From Stictocephala bisonia (lineage: Eukaryota; Arthropoda; Insecta; Hemiptera; Membracidae): a stretch of 64,000 nt of DNA. The stretch spans positions 357,235-421,234 of the forward strand of contig JAQJVL010000681.1 of assembly GCA_035578905.1 (NCBI GenBank), in the 5' to 3' direction. Shown here piece after piece: positions 44,925 to 53,725 of this stretch (position 1 is the stretch's first letter; every line of letters starts with the position of its first letter). The position numbers and the translations under genes are program-made. Under the pieces are notes generated by a model, which was not told where the DNA came from, made no database searches, and saw only the letters and a list, made by a program, of their open reading frames with translations.

Positions 44925-46939
44925 AGTTTCATTAGTCGGCTGCTTCGTCTGGGTGATTGTTGACTTTCAGTGGTCTCGCTCATTAAGGCTGTTGTTGTGT
45001 TCGGGTCGTCAGCATTGGCTTCAGGGGATCGCGAGATATCTTGTAGAGCAAGAACAGTGTTGTTCTTCTTAGGGGCTAAACAATTCTTAATACAAGTACA
45101 TAATCCACACTTAATAGATACATATAAACAAACAAGAGTTATAATGAGTGTCTACATTCCTATGAAATGGTAATGATTGCTACTAACATCAAAACTAGTT
45201 GGTTCATATTGGTTCATTAATTCTCTGAGCTTAGAAATTATAATACTGGCAATGTTTAAATCATTTAAATTATGAGTTACATGGTTCATTATAAGTTCCC
45301 TTTGGTTTACTGAGAAATTTGAAAATTGTTTCAGAATCTCCTTTTCCTTATCATTAAAAGAAATATTGACATTTGGTATTATTAATGAGTACTCTGGGTG
45401 TGACATGGTTTCTGATCTAGTTTTATCTCTACTCAATAAGGTAAAGCTTGATCCTACAGCTGCACAATCAGGTTGTAATGTTAATTTTCCATGTGTTCCT
45501 AGCCTAATGTCCCTTAAAAATTGCATAACACCATTGTTATTTTTACAAGTTATTGTGACCGGCTCATTGTGATAGCTGAAAAAATCCAAGTATTAGAATA
45601 AGGTATTCTTTCCCAATTAGGATTTATTATTTTAGTAAATCTAAAGTTACAATTAGGGTTTGAATTATTTTTAAAAATTTCTACCTCACATCTTGCATGA
45701 GAATGTTCAATTTCATCAACTGGATAAATGACTGGTACGTTATTACAAATTATGAGAGGTGGTCCAGTACAGTCCTGTACTTGTGACTCTTTCAATTTTA
45801 CATAGTATTGCAAGTCTTCTGAAAACCCTATGTATTCTGTACTGATTTCTGGTATTGCATAAGTTGTTTCAACAAGTGTGATATTCATCAATGGTTGGGG
45901 TAATGGAATTACTTTAAATAGATGAAATTTTCGAGATATATGTTTCAATGGTATTCTAATTATATATCTTAAGTTATCATTAGTGAAGTAAACTGTAATT
46001 CTAACTATATCGTAATATCTATAAATAGTTTCTATAGTGACTGGCAGAGGAAGTGAATCCCCTACGTGGAGATGACCTTGAACATTACGTAATATGTTAG
46101 TTAGTTCTGCTGGTTTAATTAAATAAGAGCTAATTTTACCTTGTCTGGCTTCGTCTATTGCATTTTATAATACCTCTAAAGAATCTAAAGTTTCTGAAAC
46201 TAATTGTTGTACAACTGACATTTGTTGTAGGATTTCTGTGTGTCTTGTGTATTTTAAAGTGATGTTAATGATGTTTTCTCTGTTGTTCTTGCTGAGCTCC
46301 TCCAGGTATTGGTAGGCCTTCGTTAGCAGGTCTTGATTCCCCTTTATTTCTGACGTAGTCTTGTTGACTCCCCAAAGCGTGCTCTGTATAATTGTCAGTT
46401 GATCCTTTTCCAGCTGGTAGATCCGTTTGTTATCCAAAGCTACGGTGTTTATTTTTTTCATTATAGTAGTCCTCGTCGTCGGAGTCCATAGTCCCGGTTA
46501 TTATTTTTAAAGCTCTTCCAAGGCTGTTAAAGATTCCTCTCTTGTTTCTAGTGATGGTATCAGTATGTATTAACAAATTTTTAAATTGATGATATGCATC
46601 TTGTAGGTTTTTAATTGCTGACTCTAATAATTCAATTTTTGGGCTTGTCCATGGAATAGAATGGTTTTGTTTGTGTTCTACAATTTCTTTCCAGATTGAT
46701 TCGATTAAATTTATCCTTCTTGCTAGTGGTTCTAGGGGTACATTATACAAAACTTCCCAAGATTCACTACTCATCAGAAACCAAAACTGTGGCACAAAAT
46801 ATAACCCTGGATAGTTTGGAAGGCTTTCTAATTTTACTAACTCTCTGTTGTTCCTTACTTCTTCAACAAGTATTTTTCCGGAAACTATTACAAATCCTAG
46901 TGTTATTATTCTAATTATTACATCCATTTTCCAGTTCAA
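44925..46939 (-). pseudogene. env: Errantivirus Env (F-type fusion protein), degraded
   Basis: The protein starts with a signal peptide (hydrophobic I-I-R-I-I-T-L-G-F-V-I-V). About 130 residues later is a furin site R-N-K-R followed by the fusion peptide G-I-F-N-S-L-G-R-A-L-K. This layout is shared by baculovirus F proteins and insect errantivirus Env. Ectodomain frames continue at 46461-46165, 45948-45550 and 45589-45152. A transmembrane segment and a Cys-rich tail follow below 45152, behind an in-frame stop. Several frameshifts and stops inactivate it. In the family, Env mediates membrane fusion and allows infection-like transfer. It lies between the integrase end and the 3' LTR, the expected gene order. 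Confidence 0.8.
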
Positions 46940-46959
46940 TTCTGTAACAAAATAATTCT

Positions 46960-47705
46960 AATTCAGGTGAGCGCTCTTAGTCTAAATGATTTTAATTTAT
47001 TTACATGTACTACTATGTATTTCTTTCCCTTTTTTATTTCATAGTTAACATCACTTAACTTTTTGATTATTTTATAAGGTCCTATCCATGGCCTTTTTAA
47101 TTTTTTAGATCGACTTCTTTTAACACTGTCGTCATGTAGTAATACAAGCTCATTAGGTTCAAAGACCTTTAAGTTACTATTTTTATCATAATTTAATTTG
47201 GATTTATTCTTTGCTGTTGTTATTCTATCATTAGCTGTTTTGAAGACAGAATCTAATCTTTTGACAATTTCTTGAACATAATCACCTTCACTATTGAGTT
47301 ATTATTTTCTTTGTTTAAGGTTAACTCACTTGGTATAGTTGGTTCTCTACCATGTATCATTAAGAAGGGACTGAAACCTGTAGTCGAATGAGGTGTTGCT
47401 CGATAAGCAAACAAGGCAAAAGGTATCCACAAATCCCAGTCGGTCTGTTCTTTATTGACGTAGTGTGACAAATAATTCATCAAAGTTCTGTGGGAACGTT
47501 CAACTAGTCCATTGCTTTGTGGATGGTAAGCAGTTGTCTGTAGTTTTTTAATGTGTAATAATTTACAAATTTCACTAAAAAGGTCGCTTAAGAAATTTGT
47601 ACCTTGATCAGTTATTAATTTTTTAGGGGTACCATGTTTGCATATTATTTCTGTCACGAATTTGTCTGCAATTGTTTTAGCTGATTGGTCAGGAGTAGTG
47701 GCAGA
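46960..47705 (-). pseudogene. Integrase C-terminal half of the errantivirus-like element
   Basis: The frame includes the second catalytic Asp (I-T-D-Q-G-T-N-F), the catalytic Glu (N-G-L-V-E-R-S-H-R-T-L), and the downstream W-x-x-x-x-P-F-A-L-F-A-Y-R-A-T-P-H segment. A GPY-type module (P-W-I-G-P-Y-K-I-I-K) lies in another frame near 47085. The first catalytic Asp, the zinc domain, RT, protease and gag are absent. Real homology stops near 47705; the N-terminal residues predicted beyond this come from the tandem repeat at the junction. Confidence 0.85.
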
Positions 47706-47763
47706 CCAGGCACTCTGGCACAGTGAATAAATTACACGCTCTGTTGAGCATGACCCGGAAGTG

Positions 47764-47817
47764 ATAATCAGCCGACCATGAAGTGACGTCATAATCAGCC
47801 AACCATGAAGTGACGTC
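47764..47817. repeat. Two 27-bp tandem units with TGACGTCA at the element junction
   Basis: ATAATCAGCC-G/A-ACCATGAAG plus TGACGTC is present twice, head to tail, just outside the truncated integrase. It may mark the outer end of the Polinton or an older host repeat. Confidence 0.7.
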
Positions 47818-47869
47818 ATACGTATGACGGCATTGTTTTCAAGGTCATTTGAAAGTTTAAAAAAAATCT

Positions 47870-48163
47870 AATTAATTTTTATTATTAATAATAAAAATTA
47901 TTAATAATAAAAATTAATTGATTTTTTTATTTTCTTTATTTTTTTATTTTATTTTTTATTTAAAATGTTATTTACAATTTAATTTTAAACTATTATTTAC
48001 ATACTAAAATTATGTACAATAATTGTTTACAAACAAAAATGCTTAACATGTATTTCTAAATTATTTATTATTATTAATAATCAAAATTATGAATAATAAA
48101 AATTAATTGATATTTTTTATTTTCTTTATTTTTTGTTATTTTATTCTTTATGTAAAATGTTAT
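47870..48163. repeat. AT-rich duplicated trailer at the left end of the Polinton
   Basis: About 80 bp (AATAATAAAAATTAATTGAT through ATGTTATTTACAATTT) occurs twice, at about 47899-47980 and 48088-48176, with small differences. Its TTATTTACAATTT end recurs downstream of other Polinton genes. No clear terminal inverted repeat partner was found at the right end. Confidence 0.55.
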
Positions 48164-48655
48164 TTACAATTTTTCTGTATCGGCCACCACCACTGAAGTG
48201 TTTTGTTCTTCTCGATCCCGTTGCTGTAGTTGTTCAACTTGTAGTTCTTCAAGTTTTTTTTCACACTTACGATAAGCCGACACATCCATTTTCATGTCCC
48301 ACCCGTTGCTCAAAAGCCTGTACATTTCTTTCTTAAGCCATTCCAAATCTTCTTCTTTTGTTAACCAAAAGTAATCGTATTCCACAAGTTTTTCACGCAA
48401 AGTCATTTCGTTGTCGTCAATTGGTACCAGGTGTACTTTCTTGTTTTTATTTTTCGATAAAAAATAAGCACCTTCTTCTTCTTCTTCATCAGAATCACTA
48501 AGATGAGCTTCGTCTCTACGATATGTTATGATATTTGATTTTATGTCATTACCTCTGTTGAACAGTTTGTAGATTTGATTCATAAGCCAGTTTATGTCGA
48601 AATCAGAAGTCGCCCACAGATAACCGTATTCAACAAAAACTTCACGCAAACTCAT
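48164..48655 (-). CDS. Small Polinton protein with internal duplication
   Basis: 163 residues made of two copies of a 48-residue module. Copy 1 starts M-S-L-R-E-V-F-V-E-Y-G-Y-L-W and copy 2 (from about residue 84) M-T-L-R-E-K-L-V-E-Y-D-Y-F-W. Each continues with W-L-x-x-x-x-Y-x-L-x-x-x-G-x-D-x-K and ends in Y-R. An acidic linker (D-S-D-E-E-E-E-E) separates them and a Gln/Glu-rich helix ends the protein. A TATA box lies 86 bp upstream. The neighbouring 48768-48974 ORF begins like each module. Function unknown. Confidence 0.6.
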   Translation of the reverse strand: MSLREVFVEYGYLWATSDFDINWLMNQIYKLFNRGNDIKSNIITYRRDEAHLSDSDEEEEEGAYFLSKNKNKKVHLVPIDDNEMTLREKLVEYDYFWLTKEEDLEWLKKEMYRLLSNGWDMKMDVSAYRKCEKKLEELQVEQLQQRDREEQNTSVVVADTEKL

Positions 48656-48740
48656 TGCAATGAAATTGTGTAACAGTACAGAGAGATGTGCACACTACAA
48701 GAGCAAGTCGTGTAGTGTGCATACTGGAGGAAACACACTT

Positions 48741-48750
48741 TTATTTATAA
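48741..48750 (-). promoter_or_regulatory. TATA box upstream of the duplicated small gene
   Basis: TTATAAATAA on minus, 86-95 bp before the start codon at 48655. Confidence 0.45.
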
Positions 48751-48767
48751 CCTCCAATACAAAAAAA

Positions 48768-48974
48768 TTAATTATTAGATTCTTGAAACATATGTAACAA
48801 GTTTATTATATTGTTAACTTGAAAAACCTTTTCTGTAGTATTAACTGTCATTTCTAGTTTTATTTTAAATTTTAATAGAATTAAATTTAAAAGTTCTTCA
48901 ATAAAATCATCTAATTTTTGTTTTTCAAAAATATGTAAAGTTTGAAATTCAATAAATGTTTCCTTTAAATTCAT
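48768..48974 (-). CDS. Small Polinton protein, relative of the 48164 gene
   Basis: 68 residues, starting M-N-L-K-E-T-F-I-E-F, the same pattern as the repeated module of the next gene (M-S/T-L-R-E-x-x-V-E-Y). It is followed by an amphipathic Leu/Ile-rich helix. It is 13 bp from the gene upstream. It reads as a single-module paralogue. Function unknown. Confidence 0.5.
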   Translation of the reverse strand: MNLKETFIEFQTLHIFEKQKLDDFIEELLNLILLKFKIKLEMTVNTTEKVFQVNNIINLLHMFQESNN

Positions 48975-48987
48975 CCTTGTTGAGTTA

Positions 48988-49377
48988 TTATAGATTCAAT
49001 GGGTGATGATCAACCTCATCATGTCCGTTGCTATTGTGCAACTGTTCATTAAGACTCTTAACAGTCGATAGTGTTATGTTTTTCCAAACGATGACGTCAA
49101 CTTCCAATTTACATTCAAAGTGTATCATCTCTTGTGCTTCTGTTTTAAATTTATCAAGTTGCATGGTGGTACGAATTTTGATTTCACGAAATTCAATTGC
49201 TTGCTCAATAAAAATGCAACTGTTCAATGTTGACAATGAAGGTGGTGGAAAACGGCTTTTAATATAAAGTCGAACAAATTTTTTTGCATTTAAAATTGCT
49301 CTAATAACATTTGTAAAGTTAAACAAATACAAAGGACTAGATATAAGATAGTTAAAACGATTGTCCAAAACTTCCAT
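48988..49377 (-). CDS. Small unrecognised Polinton protein
   Basis: 129 residues, mostly helical in appearance with several Cys but no zinc-finger spacing. The TATA box GTATAAAAGG 74 bp upstream and the tight packing against its neighbours support expression in the original element. I do not recognise a family. Confidence 0.5.
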   Translation of the reverse strand: MEVLDNRFNYLISSPLYLFNFTNVIRAILNAKKFVRLYIKSRFPPPSLSTLNSCIFIEQAIEFREIKIRTTMQLDKFKTEAQEMIHFECKLEVDVIVWKNITLSTVKSLNEQLHNSNGHDEVDHHPLNL

Positions 49378-49450
49378 GTTTTGTTGCCAACTGATATGTT
49401 TACTAGGTGAACGCTTATACTACTATAAGGAATATCCCTTCCATGCGAGT

Positions 49451-49460
49451 CCTTTTATAC
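49451..49460 (-). promoter_or_regulatory. TATA box of the 49377 gene
   Basis: GTATAAAAGG on minus, 74-83 bp upstream of the start codon. Confidence 0.55.
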
Positions 49461-49487
49461 AGTACAAGTACTTTATTATTATTATCA

Positions 49488-50408
49488 TTAATTTGTTTTC
49501 TCTGTCAATTGTTTGTTATTTTTTATTTGTTCCCAATCCAAGAAATTGTCTTTATTAATATTCGAGTCAGAAGCACTTCTTGCAGCCCTGTGTATGTAGT
49601 TAAATAAAGCAGCTCCAAATCGACTCAGTTGTTCGTCACGTAATTTATTTGTTTTCTCGATTTCAAATCTAACAACTCTTAAATTTGTTGCATCCGTATC
49701 AGTGGTTGCGTCAGCAAGTTGTGATATTTTTAAATTTGCTGCGTTTATAGTGTTACCCATTTTAAGACCGGGTGCCATTTTCTTGAGCGTTCTTATATTT
49801 ACTGCTTCCCCATCATAAACAGCGTCTCCTATATTACTAAGTTTTTTTCCGGAAAAATCCCAATGGTCAACAAAAGAGTGCGGTGTTAATTTTTCAACGT
49901 ATTGTAGTGTTACAGCATCATTCGGTAAATCAGGATCAGCACAATACCGAAGACGTTTATACTTTAAATCATAATCACCATCGCTGGTGGTTGCAATTGT
50001 TTTACTATCAACAAATTCCTTATTGGCTGCGTCAGCAGGAAATGATGGTTTGCGTAAATTAACAATACATTTTTCACGCGCATCGTAGTGGCCAATCTCA
50101 TTTTTTGTTAATGTTTCTCTTTCTAAATATCTTTTTGTTACAACATCGTCTGCAAGTAATGGTTGTTTAACATTGCGGATCTGTTTTTGTTTTGCATCAT
50201 AATTAGTATTGTTACCTTTTGTAATTGTGTTCTCCTCTAAATAACATTTTGTTATAGCATCCGATGATGACTTTGGGTTCCCCAAGTTGTGAATTATTTT
50301 CCCGTTAGCATCATAATCACCACCTGGTGTTAGAAAAAACAATTTATGAGATGGAGATTTTTTTTCCGCAGTAGAACTGGCATGTCTACCGAACTTGTCT
50401 ATACTCAT
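49488..50408 (-). CDS. Fibre-like repeat protein
   Basis: 306 residues. Six repeats of about 37 residues follow the pattern Y/W-D-x4-K-x-I-x-N-L-x-x-P-x5-D-A-x-T/N-x-x-Y/F-V/L-E/D, for example Y-D-A-N-G-K-I-I-H-N-L-G. This is the 'G.kI.NL.dP....DA..K.Yv' unit of phage tail fibres, which fold as trimeric beta-structured stalks. The C-terminus (from about residue 235) is a helical, Arg-rich region. In this element it could be the virion spike or receptor-binding fibre, by analogy. It is intact, with a TATA box about 85 bp upstream. Confidence 0.7.
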   Translation of the reverse strand: MSIDKFGRHASSTAEKKSPSHKLFFLTPGGDYDANGKIIHNLGNPKSSSDAITKCYLEENTITKGNNTNYDAKQKQIRNVKQPLLADDVVTKRYLERETLTKNEIGHYDAREKCIVNLRKPSFPADAANKEFVDSKTIATTSDGDYDLKYKRLRYCADPDLPNDAVTLQYVEKLTPHSFVDHWDFSGKKLSNIGDAVYDGEAVNIRTLKKMAPGLKMGNTINAANLKISQLADATTDTDATNLRVVRFEIEKTNKLRDEQLSRFGAALFNYIHRAARSASDSNINKDNFLDWEQIKNNKQLTEKTN

Positions 50409-50491
50409 GACAATTTTGTTTTCTTTTCTAATTTAAATGTGTCTACACTTGCTACTCAATCGATACTGAAGGAGACTGTCTTAATGATCCT

Positions 50492-50503
50492 GTTATTTAT
50501 ATC
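50492..50503 (-). promoter_or_regulatory. TATA box of the fibre-like gene
   Basis: GATATAAATAACA on minus, about 85-95 bp upstream of the start codon at 50408. Confidence 0.5.
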
Positions 50504-50655
50504 GGTCAAGGTCATCCAGTTGAATTAAAAAAAAGGAATATAACCATCTTTAACCATTCATTCAAGATGTTATTTTCCTTTTTTTACTTTTTTATTTTAT
50601 TTATTTCAAATCATATTTACATTATTTATTTACAATTTTTATTTACAATTATTAT

Positions 50656-51054
50656 TTACAAACTATTTACTAAGTGCAAAGTAAGTTCTGTGGAATTGTT
50701 TCCGCATTTTCCATGAGAGACCAAGTAAAATGTTCCAGGCGTGATAGAATCCAAATCTTCATTTTGAAGTAGAATGACAAACCTCTTTGGTAGGTAAACT
50801 TGGAATTTTGGAAGTTCTCCATCTTTGTAGGGTGTATCGCTGAGAGATACCAATATTGCATCGCCAATAGAAGTCTCAACTTTTTTGAAACTGAAGACAG
50901 TGTAGTGTTTTTCTTCCTTTAGATCACAACATTTCTTCAACGACAATAAGTCCGATTTTGATTGTTCATTAAATCGGTTAGCTATTTCTTGTACGTAATT
51001 CTTCGATTCCATTTTGTTCTTGTGTTCAACAGTGTTCAAGGAGTGACTGCTCAC
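50656..51054 (-). CDS. Small protein, possible OB-fold ssDNA-binding type
   Basis: 132 residues. After an N-terminal helix comes K-H-Y-T-V-F-S-F-K-K-V-E-T, then a beta-rich core with L-P-K-R-F-V-I-L-L near residue 92 and a final G-x-x-N-S-T-E-L-T-L-H-L-V strand. I recall similar small proteins in insect Polinton-like loci; an ssDNA-binding role would suit a replicating element, but this is inference. A strong TATA sequence lies 31 bp upstream of the first ATG. A second ATG at residue 15 is possible. Confidence 0.5.
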   Translation of the reverse strand: MSSHSLNTVEHKNKMESKNYVQEIANRFNEQSKSDLLSLKKCCDLKEEKHYTVFSFKKVETSIGDAILVSLSDTPYKDGELPKFQVYLPKRFVILLQNEDLDSITPGTFYLVSHGKCGNNSTELTLHLVNSL

Positions 51055-51084
51055 AACTCATAGTATGTACATGTGCGTTCCGGC

Positions 51085-51100
51085 TTTATATATATAAATA
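51085..51100 (-). promoter_or_regulatory. TATA box of the 51054 gene
   Basis: TATTTATATATATAAAG on minus, 31-46 bp upstream of the start codon, implying a very short leader. Confidence 0.5.
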
Positions 51101-51128
51101 CCTTTCCCCCCACCACTTGTTTTTTAAA

Positions 51129-51647
51129 TTAAGACATTGGAATTTTACCCATTGCAGCCAAAATACGTTGTGTTTTAATCAAACAACAATTTCTCAATTT
51201 GTGTTTTTCATTTTTAACACTGTTACACAATCCACCTCCAGTGTTATAGTGGAAATATTTACTAATTAAGTAGTTAATTACAGTTCCTCTTGAATATCGA
51301 GAAATGAATAAAGCTTTTTTCAAACCAGTAGTATAAATTATATCAAACTGTTTACAATAATGATTCATAATATTATCTAATTCTTCGTATTGGGTGAAGC
51401 CTTCGTCCCAAGTGATGTTATGAAAATTATAAGTCAACCATTTGTTTGTTTTTTTAGCTTTGTTAAATAAGTTGTTATAATCATGAGGAGGCTTAAATAA
51501 AAAGTAATTTAACATATTGGTTGCTAAATCCATTATTACTAGCTCTTTTACAATAAATTCATTTGAATTTCCAATGAATGATTGAAATTCTATAATACAT
51601 TGTTTGTTAGGAACACTTAAACATTGGTAGTTGACTTCTCTCTCCAT
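51129..51647 (-). CDS. Possible RNase H-fold (DEDD-exonuclease-like) protein
   Basis: 172 residues. The order of features recalls degenerate DEDD-type folds: an N-terminal strand ending in C-I-I-E-F-Q-S-F-I-G, N-E-F-I-V-K-E-L-V-I-M-D, a F-K-P-P-H-D-Y motif, a W-L-T-Y-N-F-H-N-I-T-W-D-E-G stretch, a later K-K-A-L-F strand, and H-K-L-R-N-C-C-L-I-K near the end. The canonical D-x-E pair is not present (E-F-Q instead), so catalysis is doubtful. I recall comparable uncharacterised insect proteins. No inactivating change is visible. Confidence 0.4.
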   Translation of the reverse strand: MEREVNYQCLSVPNKQCIIEFQSFIGNSNEFIVKELVIMDLATNMLNYFLFKPPHDYNNLFNKAKKTNKWLTYNFHNITWDEGFTQYEELDNIMNHYCKQFDIIYTTGLKKALFISRYSRGTVINYLISKYFHYNTGGGLCNSVKNEKHKLRNCCLIKTQRILAAMGKIPMS

Positions 51648-51742
51648 GGCTGCTACAATGTGACTAGACAGTACTCATCAACAAATCAGTTTTATGTAAT
51701 CTATCTCCTATACATACATACTACTAATAATAAATATTAAAC

Positions 51743-52580
51743 CTAAATGCTTGCTCCATCATCTCCAACTTGTTCTTCTTCCTCATCTTCTACCTTAATA
51801 ACTCCATTCTCATCCTCATCTTCAGGTTCTTCATCGGTATTACAACTGAGCATGGATCGGAATAAATCAACCTCTTGAGGAAGTCGGTTGTAAATAGAAG
51901 TATCAATTGGTCCGTAGATAAGATGTAAATTTGGTTGTTTGCAAATCGCATCAGTTAAATAGTCTTTTACGACAGGTCCGCAAAATACAAGTTGTTCCAA
52001 ATATCGGTTTATAGCGGGTGTTACAGCAATCATCACAGAAAATTCTTTATCATTCAAAACCACTTTACTGTCATACTTTGTTAAATCTCTGAATCGAACA
52101 CCTTGTGCAGAACGTATCTTTACATTGTCGATTTCTACGTTTGATTCAGTCAATCTTATGGAGGTCTTTTTACCATACACTTTATTAATCAAATAACACT
52201 GTACAAGATTCATGTTTTTGTTGAATGAGTTCCATCCGTGTTCAGAAAATAAAACTGACTTTGAATTGTGAGTTAGCAAAATTCCTGGTGTGAAATCCAA
52301 AGATTTAAAAACACCAATCATGATACTTTTGTCCATACTCACTGTTAATGGATACACTATTTTCAAAAAAATCTCTGAAATTGGATTTGGCATAACCTCA
52401 TCATTACCTTCACCAAGGTAGTTATTCAATTTCTTCTTTTTTTGCATTTTTTGAGAGTAGCAAATCTTTAGCTATATTCTTTAAGTTTTCTTTGATATTT
52501 TTTTGTGAAGTTGGTGTTTTTATTGTTAATTCTTTTTCTTCTTAAGGTAATAGTAAATCTTGATCACATGATGAATCCAT
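51743..52580 (-). pseudogene. Unrecognised Polinton structural-type protein, broken N-terminus
   Basis: The main frame (52447-51743) is 234 residues, beta-rich, ending in a highly acidic tail (D-E-E-P-E-D-E-D-E-N and E-D-E-E-E-E-Q). A better start is the ATG at 52580, which sits about 60 bp after a TATA box. Its frame carries an in-frame TAA after 12 codons, then about 40 open codons, then needs a frameshift near 52440 to join the main frame. So the gene is probably dead at its N-terminus. Family not recognised. Confidence 0.5.
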
Positions 52581-52640
52581 AGTTAGCTTGTTCGCTTGGC
52601 TCACCAATCAAAATAACTGAATCCCATCTTAGCTGCCCCC

Positions 52641-52654
52641 CGTTTTTATACCCC
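52641..52654 (-). promoter_or_regulatory. TATA box supporting the upstream start at 52580
   Basis: GGGGTATAAAAACG on minus lies about 60-74 bp upstream of the ATG at 52580 and nearly 200 bp from the ATG at 52447. Confidence 0.5.
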
Positions 52655-53725
52655 TCTAAAAAGGAGTGGGGGGTAATTTTTTTACTTATGTTATTCTTTT
52701 AACCATTCCGGTAAGTGGAGTGTAAGTCACAATCGTATCATGCAATATTAAACAATAACCTATTGTATTTTCAGGTATATTTTCTTCAAATTCAATTTCT
52801 AGTCGAATGTCTACTGCAGAAGTTTTTATAGATTCATTTTGTTTAGAACAATCAATAACCACAATCGGTGCTAAAGTTTTAAATTGTTCTGGGTTTAAAA
52901 GTGGTGTATTTATTTTGTTGTAATATGATTTCTGAAATCTTGAATACATGTCGTACAATATGCTGTACCGCTCTTTTCCAAAGGAGACATTAAGATTATC
53001 GTAGGGAAAAAATTGAGAATTTAAAAATAATTTTGCATTAACAAATTTACAAGAGTCGAATGTGCCAGCGTTTGCAGTTATGTTGTTTCTTTTGTTGGTT
53101 TGCAAAGCAAAAATAACATATCTCGGTTTTTCAAGTTGGTTGGAGGTCTTTATTTGCCACGAATGACGTTGAGTAGCTGGCATGCTGAGGTATTCATGCA
53201 TTTCCCAACTTCTAAATGGTAAAACAATGTCCCTGTCCAAATTTAACTGTTTTAACAATGTTAACCTATGTTGGTCAGCCAATCGAACATGAGGAACTCT
53301 CCATACAATTTTTGAAAGAGTTAACATCCAGTCAAGTGCTGTTTCAGTTACTCCAGCTGTTTCAACAATAATGTCATAATTTGTAGAAGTCCTTAATAAT
53401 ACCAATTCCTGTTTTACGTTCATGACAATTCTTTGGTAGTCTTCAGCAAATCCCAATAACAATCTTAAAGGGATAAAAAAGTCAAAGTGGCCTTCTTTGT
53501 CCGGTGTTATTGTTTCTTTTCCAGGAAATACCCAGCCAGCTGTCTGAAGTACATTACTTTCCGTTGGTGATATTGATAATAAACCTTTTATTGTGCTAGT
53601 TATTCCAACTTTTTTAACAGAGTCCACTGTAACACCTGAGATTTCATATCGAATCTCTTCAAACAAGTATGCCATAGGATTGTTAATAAATGGAACTGTG
53701 GTGGCAGCTGTTTTATTTTTCTTAA

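Noticed and set aside
47706..47819. N-terminal extension of the errantivirus integrase frame (repeated M-T-S-L-H-G segment)
   Set aside because: It encodes the 27-bp tandem repeat read in frame, not integrase; true homology begins near 47705.
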